Notes: a model not told the origin generated them from the letters alone. A stretch of DNA of 38,606 nt from Verrucomicrobiales bacterium (GCA_028281705.1 JANQJH010000110.1:1-38606); one strand, 5' to 3'. Positions 1 to 9,052 are shown, counted from the stretch's first letter. Numbers and translations are program-made.

Positions 1-1172
1 GAAGAATAATGATCGAAGATCAGTCTCGTTCCCTTCTCGCCGTGCATCCACCCCCCGCCCGGCCGCATCTCATCCCAGCGCAGGGCCGGTTCGTGCGCCT
101 GCAAGGCGAAATCGCCCCAGAGAAAGCCGAGCAAGTCGGGATCCCGCGGGCTGGTCATTCTGAAATTCTGATAGAGCAAGCGAAAGAAGCGCACCGTGTC
201 GTCGCCGATGGACAATTGCCTGACAAAGTCCGGATACTTTTTCCGAAAGTCAGCGCGTTTCAATTCGCCTAACAAATGGAACTGCTTCGTTTTCTCGGAC
301 GCCAATAGCCCGCTGGCATCGTAGCCCGGCTCCATGCCGCCATGGTTGCACTGCACATAGTTCTCCCCGCACCCCAAAAAGAGTGCCACAGGGAGAAAGT
401 CGTAGATCCGGGTCACCTTCTTGTATTGAAAGGCCCGGCCGTACTTGTAGACGCCCTCCTTCACAAATCCATATTCCAACACCATCTTGAGATCTTCGTG
501 ATTTCCCCGAACCAGCCAGACGCGCTCCGGGTTCGCCAGCTTGAGGCGGAGGATGGTGTAAATGACTTCCACCCCGTAGAGCCCTCGGTCCGTGTAGTCG
601 CCGAGAAAGACCATGTAGGTGTTCGGCTTGGTGATCTTAAATCCGTCCAGATAGCCCCGCTCGTTCAAGGCCCGGACCCCGCGGACCAGGGAGCGGATAT
701 CCCCGTGCAAATCTCCGTGCAGAATCACTTCCGAGCCCGGTGGCACGTTCAGACGCTGGACAAAGGGCTCGAAAGGCCCATCCACGGACGGTGTCAGGCG
801 GGTATTGAAGAAGGTCGCATCGGAAGGCCGATTGCCATGCCAGCGCTCGGCGGCAGCCAGCGGCCCGTCCTTGCAATGCTGCAAGAAAGCATCGATCACC
901 GTCTCGAATTGGGCGTATTTCGGCAAGGGCAAAAGCGCTCTCGGAGGCCATCTCAAGGGCTCTCTCCGATTGGAGGGCACATCCTTGCACTTTTCAAACC
1001 ACTGGGCGAAGGGCCAGGTGAGGGACGAGGACTCCGGCTCGGGCGAGTCGGCACGCGCCCCGAAGAATCCCATCGCCAGAACGGCACCGGCAATCAACAC
1101 CGGCCACAGGCGCAGAACGGCACCCAAAGCACCACGCTGCCGCTCAACCTGGGATTCAGGGTTTTGGTTCAT
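1..1172 (-). CDS. PPP-family metallophosphatase, membrane-anchored, 3' end missing
   Basis: Reading leftward from the ATG at 1172, 390 codons stay open to the window edge, so the C-terminus is missing. The signatures of the PPP serine/threonine phosphatase superfamily occur in order: GDLHG (153-157), GDYTDRG (191-197), GNHE (223-226) and HGG (277-279). Their Asp, His and Asn residues bind the two catalytic metals. Residues 16-37 form one hydrophobic segment (signal anchor or signal peptide), so the catalytic domain probably lies outside the cytoplasm or at the membrane. The start overlaps the 3' end of fxsA by 17 nt, which suggests an operon with coupled translation. The substrate is unknown: phosphoprotein, nucleotide and cell-wall phosphate are all possible. 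The fold is confident; calling it a protein phosphatase is inference. Confidence 0.85.
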   Translation of the reverse strand, partial: MNQNPESQVERQRGALGAVLRLWPVLIAGAVLAMGFFGARADSPEPESSSLTWPFAQWFEKCKDVPSNRREPLRWPPRALLPLPKYAQFETVIDAFLQHCKDGPLAAAERWHGNRPSDATFFNTRLTPSVDGPFEPFVQRLNVPPGSEVILHGDLHGDIRSLVRGVRALNERGYLDGFKITKPNTYMVFLGDYTDRGLYGVEVIYTILRLKLANPERVWLVRGNHEDLKMVLEYGFVKEGVYKYGRAFQYKKVTRIYDFLPVALFLGCGENYVQCNHGGMEPGYDASGLLASEKTKQFHLLGELKRADFRKKYPDFVRQLSIGDDTVRFFRLLYQNFRMTSPRDPDLLGFLWGDFALQAHEPALRWDEMRPGGGWMHGEKGTRLIFDHYS

Positions 1173-1644
1173 CGGGTACGGGATCGATCACTTTCGCTTC
1201 AACGACACGTTCATGGACCGCCTCAGACGCACCTCCATGTTCATGAGGGCTCGCTCCCATCGGAGCACCTCCTCCGATGACGTGCACCCGCCCCTTCAAG
1301 GCCTTCCCTAATCGCTGCCGGACCACCCCGCGCACGCTGGGAACGAGCAAGAGAAAGCCCACGGCATCCGTGAGAAAGCCCGGCGTGAGCAAGACCGCTC
1401 CGGCCACGAGGATCATGAGGCCGTCCATGACCTCCCGATGCGGTAGCCGCCCTTCCGCCAAGGCCTGCTGATACCGCGTCAACGTCCGCAGCCCCTGAGC
1501 CCGGGTCAACGCAGCCCCCACAATCGCCGTGATCACGATGATTCCCAGCGTCGGTGCCGGACCAATCCGGGCACCCACGCGCAAGAGCAGCATGAGCTCA
1601 ATGAACGGAACCGTGATGAAGAGAAGGAGCAAACGGCCAAACAT
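1156..1644 (-). CDS. fxsA: FxsA family membrane protein
   Basis: This 162-residue protein matches FxsA, a small inner-membrane protein. The E. coli member, when overproduced, relieves F-plasmid exclusion of phage T7; its normal role is not settled. The N-terminus has two hydrophobic stretches (about residues 4-21 and 31-48) and a longer one at about 72-100 containing the family-typical segment LLTPGFLTDAVGFLLLVP. The tail is polar, rich in His and Gly, and probably cytoplasmic. It is the first gene of a leftward pair, and its last codons overlap the start of the phosphatase gene. It diverges from the acetyltransferase gene across 121 bp. Confidence 0.88.
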   Translation of the reverse strand: MFGRLLLLFITVPFIELMLLLRVGARIGPAPTLGIIVITAIVGAALTRAQGLRTLTRYQQALAEGRLPHREVMDGLMILVAGAVLLTPGFLTDAVGFLLLVPSVRGVVRQRLGKALKGRVHVIGGGAPMGASPHEHGGASEAVHERVVEAKVIDPVPDEPKP

Positions 1645-1765
1645 ACCGGTATTTCAGATTGGAACAGGCCGCCCATGGTTGCAAATCGAGTTCCTCTCGC
1701 AAAGCAAGCTTTTCTTCAAGCGGAGCTGCGCCAATCTCTGGAAAGACAACGTCAGACCCCACCCC

Positions 1766-2296
1766 ATGATCATCATTCGCCACGCTGAGGAAACCGATCT
1801 TCCCGCCATCGTCGACATCTACAACCAATCGATTCCCGCAGGCCGCTCCACCGCGGACACCAACCCGATCCCGGTTTCCCAGCGGGAGGCATGGTTCCGG
1901 CGTTTCGATCCCGAAAAGCGCCCCATCTGGGTCGCCCTCGACGGGGAAACGGTCGTCGGCTGCGTCTACCTCTCCTGGTTCTACGAAGGCCGGCCCGCCT
2001 ACGATAAGACGGCCGAAATCAGCACCTACATCGCCACCGGCTATCAGGGCCGCGGCCTGGGCACGCGACTGAAGAAAGAGATGATCGCGGCCTGCCCCAA
2101 GCTCGGCGTGGAGAACCTTCTCAGCCTCTATTTTGATCACAACGAAGCGACGAAAAAGATCAATCAGAATCTCGGCTTCGAAGTGGTGGGACACCTCCCC
2201 GAGATCGCCGAGGTCTTTGGCAAGAAACGCGGCCTCATGATCGGCCTCCTCCGCCTAACCAAACAGGCCGAGGATCCAAGAGACAGCAATGACTAA
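1766..2296 (+). CDS. GNAT N-acetyltransferase, phosphinothricin acetyltransferase-like
   Basis: The protein has 176 residues from the ATG at 1766. The open frame extends further upstream, but that part runs antisense to fxsA and has no family similarity. The N-terminus MIIIRHAEETDLPAIVDIYN is typical of the PAT/YncA group of GNAT enzymes. The acetyl-CoA binding motif appears as GYQGRGLGTRL (motif A, about residues 92-102), followed by a DHNEA segment and a GFE motif. Relatives acetylate small amines such as phosphinothricin, methionine sulfone or other amino-acid analogues; the acceptor here cannot be read from sequence. It appears monocistronic, with 413 bp before the next gene. Confidence 0.85.
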   Translation: MIIIRHAEETDLPAIVDIYNQSIPAGRSTADTNPIPVSQREAWFRRFDPEKRPIWVALDGETVVGCVYLSWFYEGRPAYDKTAEISTYIATGYQGRGLGTRLKKEMIAACPKLGVENLLSLYFDHNEATKKINQNLGFEVVGHLPEIAEVFGKKRGLMIGLLRLTKQAEDPRDSND

Positions 2297-2709
2297 CAAA
2301 GGTTCGATTTTACAAACTGGCACGGTGCTCGCCTCACCTCACCTCACTCAAGCGCGAACTCGGAGTCAGACGGATGGACGAACGCCGCCATGAAAGGCAT
2401 CAATTCTCGCACAGAGGCGCTGCTGACGGATTGGTTTTCCTTTTACCCTGGTGACCCTGGCATCCGAATAACTGCTTTCACTAGAAACTTTCATACAAAT
2501 ATGTCGGTCGCGAGCGTTTAACTAATCGGCTATGTGCAAGTCGAGAGGTAGGTTTACGTTATCCCGGAAATATACAGCGTTCTTGGCCGGGTTTAAGGGA
2601 GCTTGACCGGTGGGAAAATATCCTAAAATCTAGCCAAACACGAAGATCATTTCCTCCTTTTCCCCCGCCTGAACTGCCTCCAATATCCGCTCAATCGACA
2701 AGGACTACC
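2297..2709. other. Intergenic region upstream of the giant dehydrogenase gene
   Basis: I see no credible gene in these 413 bp. The region holds a short imperfect CCTCA tandem run near 2330-2347, a duplicated ACCCTGG around 2444-2459, and AT-richer sequence from about 2460 onward. A possible promoter lies at 2603-2629, and a clear ribosome binding site AAGGA sits just before the ATG at 2710. Confidence 0.6.
2603..2629 (+). promoter_or_regulatory. Possible sigma-70-type promoter
   Basis: TTGACC at 2603-2608 is followed, after a 15-bp spacer, by TAAAAT at 2624-2629. The spacer is shorter than the usual 17 bp. The position, about 80 nt before the ATG at 2710 and in locally AT-rich sequence, is plausible for the promoter of the large secreted dehydrogenase. 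Confidence 0.3.
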
Positions 2710-5700
2710 ATGCCGGCCTCACAAATTCTGAAGACACTCAGAACCTTGCTCGTACTCGGCCCTCTCATAGCCACTGTTTCCGGTCAGCAGCCGGGACTGG
2801 ACAGCGCGCCTCCGGTGGCACCGTTCCTCAATGGAGTGTTTCCCTCGCAAACACCGCAGGCGACCGGCGACTGGGAACTGGTCGAGGCATTTCCCAATCT
2901 CACCATCGTCAATCCCCTTCAGATGCTGCCTGTTCCTGGATCGAACCGGCTCATGGTTGCCGAAAAATCCGGCCGCCTCATCGTTTTCCAGAACGAGGCG
3001 AACACCGCCCAGAAGACCATTCTGCTAGACATTGGGGATCAGGTAGGCGACAGCGGCGACAGCGGCATGCTGGGCTTCGCTTTTCATCCGGAGTTCGGCC
3101 AGCCAGGATCTCCCAATAACGAGTATCTCTACATCTATTATCGATACACGCCTGACACTTCCGAAAACGACAAGGCCTACTGCCGCCTTTCCCGGGTGAC
3201 GTGGAATCCTGCTAGCAACAGCATCAACCCTTCCACTGAACTCGTGATGATCAATCAATATGACCGCCACAACTGGCACAATGGCGGCGGGATCCTTTTC
3301 GGTAACGACGGTTTTCTCTACCTGAGTATCGGCGACGAAGGCGCGGCAAACGATTTCTATGACTCCGGCCAGAAGACCGATGTGGGTCTCTTGTCGGGGG
3401 TCTTCCGCATCGATGTCGACCAGCGAGGCGGCGCCATCAGCCACCCCATCCGTAGACAACCCCAAAACCCTGACAATCCACCGTCCGGCTGGCCCGATTC
3501 CTACTCCCAAGGCTATTACATTCCCAACGACAATCCCTGGCTGGATCCCAATGGTTCGGTGCTCGAGGAATTCTGGGCATTGGGCACGCGAAGCCCGCAC
3601 CGGATGACGATCGACCGCTCCACCGGAGATATTTATCTCGGGGACGTCGGGCAGAACAGCCGGGAAGAAGTCAGCCTGGTCGTCGAGGGCGCCAATCTCC
3701 AGTGGCCCTATCGCGAAGGCAGTATCAGCGGTCCCAAGTCGAAACCCTCGCCGCTGACCGGATTCGATCAGCCGCCTCTCTACGACTACCCCCGATCCGA
3801 GGGCAGCTGCGTCTGCGGTGGCTATGTCTACCACGGCCAGACTCACGCCCTCAGTCTGGCGGGGAAATACATCTTCGGCGATTACTCCTCCGGAAAAATC
3901 TGGGCCATGTCCCGCGATGAGGGCAATGTCACCGTCGAGTTGCTTGTGACCCTGCAGTCCACCCATTCGCAATCCGGTCTCGTCGGATTTGGTCTCGATG
4001 CGAATGAGGAAATCTACGTGCTGAGTCTCTACGGGCCCGACCAGGACGATGGAGGCCTTTACAAGCTCGTTCGAACCGGTTCCGGCACGGAGGAACCCCC
4101 ACTAACGCTGAGCCAGACCGCAGCGTTTAGCAATCTGGCAACACTAACGCCTTCGCCGGGACTGATCCCCTACCGCGTCAATGCAGCGCTGTGGTCGGAT
4201 GGAGCGGACAAGCAGAGGTGGATGGCGATCCCCAACGACGGAAACCCGGATCAACTGAGCGAACAGATCGTCTACTCGGAAACGGGCAACTGGGAGTTTC
4301 CCGAGGGAACGGTGCTCGTGAAACAGTTCACGCTGGGTAACCGCCGTCTGGAAACCCGATTCCTCGTGCTCGGAGACGACGGGAATTGGTATGGAGTGAC
4401 CTACAGGTGGCGGAATGACCAGAGCGATGCCGATCTTCTGTTCACCAGGGAGGCAGAGACTTTCGACATCGGAGGCGAAATTTATGAGTGGCGTTTTCCG
4501 TCCCGGGCGGACTGCATGCGATGTCATACGGGGAGCATGGGGCGGGTGCTCGGCCTGCGGACCCGTCAACTGAACGGGGATCAATTCTACCCCACGACGG
4601 GACGGACTGCCAACCAGCTGCTAACATTGAACCGTCTCGGTTTCTTGACGCCTTCGATCGATGAATCGGCGATCCCCAACCTCCTGACCTCTGTCGCGAT
4701 CGACGACGAGCAAGCGAGTGGGGAGTTGAGGGCGCGGTCGTATCTGGATTCCAATTGCGCCCACTGTCACAACCCGGCGGAGGAGATCCGGAACTTCGAC
4801 TTGCGGTTATCGACTCCGCTGAATCTATCGGGGGTGATCAATGCGCCGGTGCAGAACAACTTCGGGATCACGGGAGCTCGAGAGATCGTGCCGGGAGATC
4901 CGGCGCGGTCGATGCTGTGGGTGCGGCAGAACACCACGGTTGAGGCCATGAAGATGCCGCCCCTCGGAAGACACCGGATCGACACCGAAGCCGTCAGTGT
5001 GCTCCACGACTGGATCCAGAGCCTCGAACCCGGAGGCGGCCCGGCGATGGCGAACCTCGTCGCCCATGTGGCCTTTGAGGAAGGGTCCGGAACCAGCGCT
5101 GCCGATAGCTCCGGGAACGGAAACAACGCGCAGCTGATCCCCAACGCCTCCTGGGTCACCGGCCATTTTGGTTCCGGTGTGGTGACGGACGGCCAGGACG
5201 GTCTGGTGCGGATCGATCACTCCCCATCCATCCATCTCGGTGGCAATGACGAAGACTTCACGGTGGCGATGTGGGTCAATCTTCAGGAGGGATTCACCGG
5301 CAGTTGGCGCGGGCTCGCCGGAAAAGGCGAGAGTTGGAACAAGCGCGGATTTGCGCTTTTCATGCGCCCCACCAGCAATCGGATCAATTATTCGGTCTCC
5401 ACCACCAGCGCGCGGGAAAGCGGCAATTCCTCCGGATTGCTGCCCGTCGGTCAATGGACTCACGTGGCCCTCGTGCGGCAGAGCTCGCTCCTCAGTCTCT
5501 ACCTCGGAGGCCAATTCGACAGCAGCTTCACCCTCTCGGCGCCGTTGCCTGGAAACACGGAAGATCTATTCCTCGGACGGGCTGCCGGGAGCGCCGATCC
5601 CGTCCCGGCGCAGTTCGACAATCTGCTGATCTACAACCGCGCCCTCGATGCGGGTGAAATCCAGGCGGCTCGAGACTGGGACGGATCCGGTGGAACGCCG

Positions 5701-7041
5701 CCGCCGGTGAACACCCCGCCCACGGTGGATGATCAGCTCTTCAGCGTGGAGGAAAGCAGCGTCAACGGCACGGTGGTGGGAACGATTCAGGCGAGCGATC
5801 CCGACACCGGCGCGGAAGGAACGCTCGCTTTCTCGGTCACTGGAGGATCGGGCGCCGCCGTGTTTGCCGTGGATCCGGCCGGCGGAGTCATCACGGTAAC
5901 CAATAGTGCCCAGGTGACTGCGGCCAACGCACCGTTTGCCCTGAATATCACCGTAGCCGACGGGGGCAGTCCATCCCTGGAAGACAGCGCAGTGGTCACG
6001 ATCAATGTCTTGAGCAGTGGCGGCGGACCGGATCTGCCGGCGGGATTGACGGCCTGGCTACCCTTCGAAGATCAGATCGGAACCACCGCGACCGATGCCT
6101 CGGGCAATGGCCACGATGGAGAGCTCCTCGACGGGGCGGCATGGATCGCCGGACGGAACGGAGGAGGCGGGATCGAAACGGACGGGACCAGCCTGCTCCG
6201 GATCGAGCACACTCCGGAAATTAATCTTGGCGGCAATGACGAAGATTTCACGGTCGCCATGTGGGTCAATCTTCAGGAGGGATTCACCGGCGGCTGGCGC
6301 GGGCTGGCCGGAAAAGGCGAGAGCTGGAACAAGCGCGGGTTCGCACTCTTCATGCGCCCCAACACGAATCGGATCAACTATTCGGTCTCCACCACCAACG
6401 CCCGGGAAAGCGGCAGTTCCTCCGGATTGCTGCCTGTCGGCCAATGGACCCACATCGCTCTCGTGCGGCAGGGTTCTCTCCTCAGTCTCTACCTCGGAGG
6501 CCAATTTGACAGTAGCTTTACTCTCACGGCGCCGCTGCCCGGAAATACGGAAGATCTGTTTCTCGGACGGGCTCCCGGGAGCGCCGCTCCCATCCCGGCA
6601 CGGTTCGACAGCCTGCAGGTTTACAACCGCGCCCTCACCGGGGCGGAGATCCTGCAGTCGCGAGACATCGACGATACCACCGGCACCGCGGGCGACACCA
6701 GCAGCGGACAGATCACCGCCTTCTCCTTCAGCCGTTTGCTCGCGGCGAGCGATCCCGATACGATCGATACGCCCGACACGGATGAGGCCAACCCGCCGCC
6801 AGTCGACTCGAAGACAGGTTCAAGCTCCGTCTTCTCGATCAATCAGGTCATGCTTGAGGGCGGTTCGATCACCATCGATTGGCCGAGTCAGGTCGGAATC
6901 ACCTACGACGTGCAATTTAGCAATGATGCCAGAGATTGGCACACGGTAAGTTCCGTGATCGGAGAGAGAATTCGAACGGAATATTCCGAGAAACTACCGC
7001 AGTCTTCGAGAGGATATTATCGTGTCCGGATTCAACGATGA
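2710..7041 (+). CDS. Secreted PQQ sugar dehydrogenase / di-heme cytochrome / tandem LamG protein
   Basis: This 1443-residue protein starts at an ATG preceded by AAGGA and has an N-terminal signal peptide (about residues 1-25). Residues 55-455 form a six-bladed glucose/sorbosone dehydrogenase propeller of the PQQ type, with motifs HNGGGILFGNDGFLYLSIGD and LGTRSPHR. Residues 462-775 resemble the SO2930-type di-heme cytochromes and carry two heme-attachment sites, CMRCH (602-606) and CAHCH (683-687). Next come a LamG/concanavalin-like domain (about 780-990), a cadherin-like domain (about 1001-1101), a second LamG domain (about 1108-1318) and a C-terminal domain of the kind seen in large verrucomicrobial exported proteins. 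Known chemistry suggests periplasmic or surface oxidation of a sugar by PQQ with electrons passing to the fused hemes; the LamG domains probably bind glycan. Substrate and localisation are inferred. Confidence 0.88.
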   Translation: MPASQILKTLRTLLVLGPLIATVSGQQPGLDSAPPVAPFLNGVFPSQTPQATGDWELVEAFPNLTIVNPLQMLPVPGSNRLMVAEKSGRLIVFQNEANTAQKTILLDIGDQVGDSGDSGMLGFAFHPEFGQPGSPNNEYLYIYYRYTPDTSENDKAYCRLSRVTWNPASNSINPSTELVMINQYDRHNWHNGGGILFGNDGFLYLSIGDEGAANDFYDSGQKTDVGLLSGVFRIDVDQRGGAISHPIRRQPQNPDNPPSGWPDSYSQGYYIPNDNPWLDPNGSVLEEFWALGTRSPHRMTIDRSTGDIYLGDVGQNSREEVSLVVEGANLQWPYREGSISGPKSKPSPLTGFDQPPLYDYPRSEGSCVCGGYVYHGQTHALSLAGKYIFGDYSSGKIWAMSRDEGNVTVELLVTLQSTHSQSGLVGFGLDANEEIYVLSLYGPDQDDGGLYKLVRTGSGTEEPPLTLSQTAAFSNLATLTPSPGLIPYRVNAALWSDGADKQRWMAIPNDGNPDQLSEQIVYSETGNWEFPEGTVLVKQFTLGNRRLETRFLVLGDDGNWYGVTYRWRNDQSDADLLFTREAETFDIGGEIYEWRFPSRADCMRCHTGSMGRVLGLRTRQLNGDQFYPTTGRTANQLLTLNRLGFLTPSIDESAIPNLLTSVAIDDEQASGELRARSYLDSNCAHCHNPAEEIRNFDLRLSTPLNLSGVINAPVQNNFGITGAREIVPGDPARSMLWVRQNTTVEAMKMPPLGRHRIDTEAVSVLHDWIQSLEPGGGPAMANLVAHVAFEEGSGTSAADSSGNGNNAQLIPNASWVTGHFGSGVVTDGQDGLVRIDHSPSIHLGGNDEDFTVAMWVNLQEGFTGSWRGLAGKGESWNKRGFALFMRPTSNRINYSVSTTSARESGNSSGLLPVGQWTHVALVRQSSLLSLYLGGQFDSSFTLSAPLPGNTEDLFLGRAAGSADPVPAQFDNLLIYNRALDAGEIQAARDWDGSGGTPPPVNTPPTVDDQLFSVEESSVNGTVVGTIQASDPDTGAEGTLAFSVTGGSGAAVFAVDPAGGVITVTNSAQVTAANAPFALNITVADGGSPSLEDSAVVTINVLSSGGGPDLPAGLTAWLPFEDQIGTTATDASGNGHDGELLDGAAWIAGRNGGGGIETDGTSLLRIEHTPEINLGGNDEDFTVAMWVNLQEGFTGGWRGLAGKGESWNKRGFALFMRPNTNRINYSVSTTNARESGSSSGLLPVGQWTHIALVRQGSLLSLYLGGQFDSSFTLTAPLPGNTEDLFLGRAPGSAAPIPARFDSLQVYNRALTGAEILQSRDIDDTTGTAGDTSSGQITAFSFSRLLAASDPDTIDTPDTDEANPPPVDSKTGSSSVFSINQVMLEGGSITIDWPSQVGITYDVQFSNDARDWHTVSSVIGERIRTEYSEKLPQSSRGYYRVRIQR
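5239..6636 (+). repeat. Duplicated LamG-encoding segment (two copies, 990 bp apart)
   Basis: The segments 5239-5646 and 6229-6636 align without gaps at a constant offset of 990 bp. Most bases are identical, with long identical stretches such as that encoding MWVNLQEGFTG. Many differences are synonymous. The unit corresponds to most of one LamG domain, and the cadherin-like domain lies between the copies. This is an in-frame internal duplication within one gene. Confidence 0.9.
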
Positions 7042-7064
7042 GATCCAACACGTACCAACGATGA

Positions 7065-7080
7065 AGGGACCGAAATCCCT
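7065..7080. terminator. Weak hairpin between convergent genes
   Basis: AGGGA (7065-7069) pairs with TCCCT (7076-7080) around a six-base loop, in the 77-bp gap between the dehydrogenase gene and dusB. There is no T-tract. It may act on either strand, but the stem is short. Confidence 0.2.
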
Positions 7081-7118
7081 ACCACTTTCCCAACCGATAA
7101 TCTTGGTTCGATAGTTAG

Positions 7119-8114
7119 TTAGGCTGCCCGATGCCGCTGGGCGAGATAGGCCAGGTAATCCTCGGCGATCCCCTCCAACTCCATGAGGCTGGCCACGTGG
7201 GCAAAACAGGATCGGAGGCGTTTTCCGGAGGGGAATCCCTTGCTGTAGGCCATGAGCCGCGAGCGCATGGCTTGCATCGTGTGGCGTTCATCGCCGTAGC
7301 GCCCGCTCTTCAAAGCCAGACGCGCATGGCGTAAAATCAGTTGCCATCGATCTTCGATCGACACCTTGGGCAGTTGTTGGCCCGTCTTGAGATAGTGCTT
7401 GGCTTCGCGAAAGATCCAGGGATGCGACATGGCACTTCGTCCGATCATGACACCCCGGACCTTGGTCGTGTCCCGCCGGTGCTTGACGTCGGCGCCCGAT
7501 GCCAAATCCCCATTGCCGATCACCGGGATGGAAACGTGCTCCGCACAGGCGGCGATCACCTCCCAGTTCGCTTCGCCCGTATAACCCTGAGAACGCGTGC
7601 GCCCATGAATGGCCACCGCCTGGATGCCCACATCTTCCAAGGTTTGCGCCACTGTCAGGGCGTTCACCGATTGCTCATCCCAGCCGATCCGAATCTTGGC
7701 CGTCACCGGTATGGGGACGGCGCGGGCCACGGTCCCGGCGACCTCGGCCAACAGGGGACAGTCCTTGAGCAGGGAAGACCCGCCGTTCCGGCTCACCACC
7801 TTGTTCACCGGACAGCCGAAATTGATGTCGATGAAATCCGGTTGCTTCCAGTCGATCACCTTGCGCGCGGCCTCCGCCATGTTCTTCCCATTCGCCCCAA
7901 AGAGCTGTACCCCAACGGGCCGCTGGCCTTCATCGAACTCGGTGTATTTCCGCGTCCGGTCGTCACGGCGAATGATGCCCTCCGAGGAGACGAACTCGGT
8001 CACCATGACGTCCGCCCCCAGTTCCTTGCACAAATGGCGAAAGACCACATCGGTCACGCCCGCCATCGGCGCGAGATAGAGGGGAAATCGGTCCTCTTGG
8101 AACCAGGGCAACAT
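7119..8114 (-). CDS. dusB: tRNA-dihydrouridine synthase, DusB type
   Basis: This FMN enzyme reduces specific uridines in tRNA to dihydrouridine using NADPH. I chose the ATG at 8114, which gives 331 residues, the usual family length; the open frame continues upstream but that sequence is not family-like. The N-terminus reads FPLYLAPMAGVTD, the FMN-binding opening. The catalytic cysteine lies in DINFGCPVNKV. The substrate-loop segment AKIRIGWD, the HGRTR motif and VIGNGD further identify a Dus protein and favour DusB. It lies 68 bp downstream of the coiled-coil gene on the same strand and converges on the sugar dehydrogenase gene. Confidence 0.93.
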   Translation of the reverse strand: MLPWFQEDRFPLYLAPMAGVTDVVFRHLCKELGADVMVTEFVSSEGIIRRDDRTRKYTEFDEGQRPVGVQLFGANGKNMAEAARKVIDWKQPDFIDINFGCPVNKVVSRNGGSSLLKDCPLLAEVAGTVARAVPIPVTAKIRIGWDEQSVNALTVAQTLEDVGIQAVAIHGRTRSQGYTGEANWEVIAACAEHVSIPVIGNGDLASGADVKHRRDTTKVRGVMIGRSAMSHPWIFREAKHYLKTGQQLPKVSIEDRWQLILRHARLALKSGRYGDERHTMQAMRSRLMAYSKGFPSGKRLRSCFAHVASLMELEGIAEDYLAYLAQRHRAA

Positions 8115-8182
8115 GACGATTACTATGGTAGCGGCCGTTTCAATGGCAAGCGGCCAGAAACACCGGTGAACACCACCGGACG

Positions 8183-9052
8183 CTAGGCCCCTTTGGCCAG
8201 ACGCTGGTTGTACTGAATCGATTTCCGGAAGTAATTGATCCGGCCCACCAGATCCATGTGACGGCTGGTCGCCTTCTTCAATCCTGCGGAGCCATCCGGA
8301 TTGGCACTGAGAAAGAGCCCGATCTTGGACTGCAAATCGCGCCGCTCGCGATCGAAGGCGCCCACCTTGGCCATGCAATCCGCCAAACGCTTGGAGTTCT
8401 CGCCGATCTTTTGCGACACCCGAGCCGTGCGGATTCCAATCTCCTGCCGCTTCTCGTGGATCTGTTCATCAATCTTGAGGAGGCGCGCCTCGATCTCCTC
8501 GATCCGGCGATTCCGCTCGATCGTCTTCTCCTTGCGCTCGTTGAAATCCGCTCTCAGCTCTTTGAGAATGACCTGGATCTGATCCAGTTGCCCGGGATCA
8601 CCGCCGTTCTCTTTCAGCACCTTGTATTTCACTTTGTGCCCATCGAATCGATGGCGAATCTCCGCCGCTTCCTCGCGGATCTCTTCGATCTCCAGGAGGT
8701 ACTGGTCCACATCCGTCGCCACCGTGTTCCGCTGCCCGACCAGCTCGTCGATCTGATCGTGGACTTCGTCCGTGATATCGAAAATCTTATCCTCGAGATC
8801 ATCGTTCTCCGTCTTCAGACGCTCGATCTCGGCGTTCAGCGCTTCTTCCTGACCTTCGATGTTCTTCAATTGCCAGTACTCGCCCGTCAATTCCTCGACC
8901 TCATCGGCATCCTGCCAGGCCACACGCCCCAAGAGATCCTCGGCTTCTTTCAGCACTTGAAGCTCGCGATTCGCCACTTCCCACCGGCGCTTGGCCCGTT
9001 TAATCCCAAACTGCCAGAGCACCCGGCGGACAACATAACCAAAGGCGTTCAT
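8183..9052 (-). CDS. Coiled-coil protein of unknown function
   Basis: The 289-residue product is dominated by charged heptad-like sequence from about residue 25 to 245, rich in Glu, Lys, Arg and Leu, and should form a long coiled coil. The first 15 residues (MNAFGYVVRRVLWQF) are hydrophobic and amphipathic; they are too short for a convincing membrane span but could be a membrane-contact helix. The C-terminus is less charged. No catalytic motif is visible. The gene sits between acs and dusB on the same strand, 135 bp after acs. I do not recognise a named family. A structural or scaffold role is only a guess from the coiled coil. Confidence 0.75.
   Translation of the reverse strand: MNAFGYVVRRVLWQFGIKRAKRRWEVANRELQVLKEAEDLLGRVAWQDADEVEELTGEYWQLKNIEGQEEALNAEIERLKTENDDLEDKIFDITDEVHDQIDELVGQRNTVATDVDQYLLEIEEIREEAAEIRHRFDGHKVKYKVLKENGGDPGQLDQIQVILKELRADFNERKEKTIERNRRIEEIEARLLKIDEQIHEKRQEIGIRTARVSQKIGENSKRLADCMAKVGAFDRERRDLQSKIGLFLSANPDGSAGLKKATSRHMDLVGRINYFRKSIQYNQRLAKGA

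Noticed and set aside
342-1280. Long plus-strand open frame of 312 codons
   Set aside because: It runs antisense to the phosphatase gene, whose minus-strand frame carries all four PPP motifs. The plus-strand translation shows no family features.
1529-1765. N-terminal extension of the acetyltransferase
   Set aside because: The extra sequence overlaps fxsA on the other strand and lacks GNAT similarity; the ATG at 1766 begins exactly at the family N-terminus.
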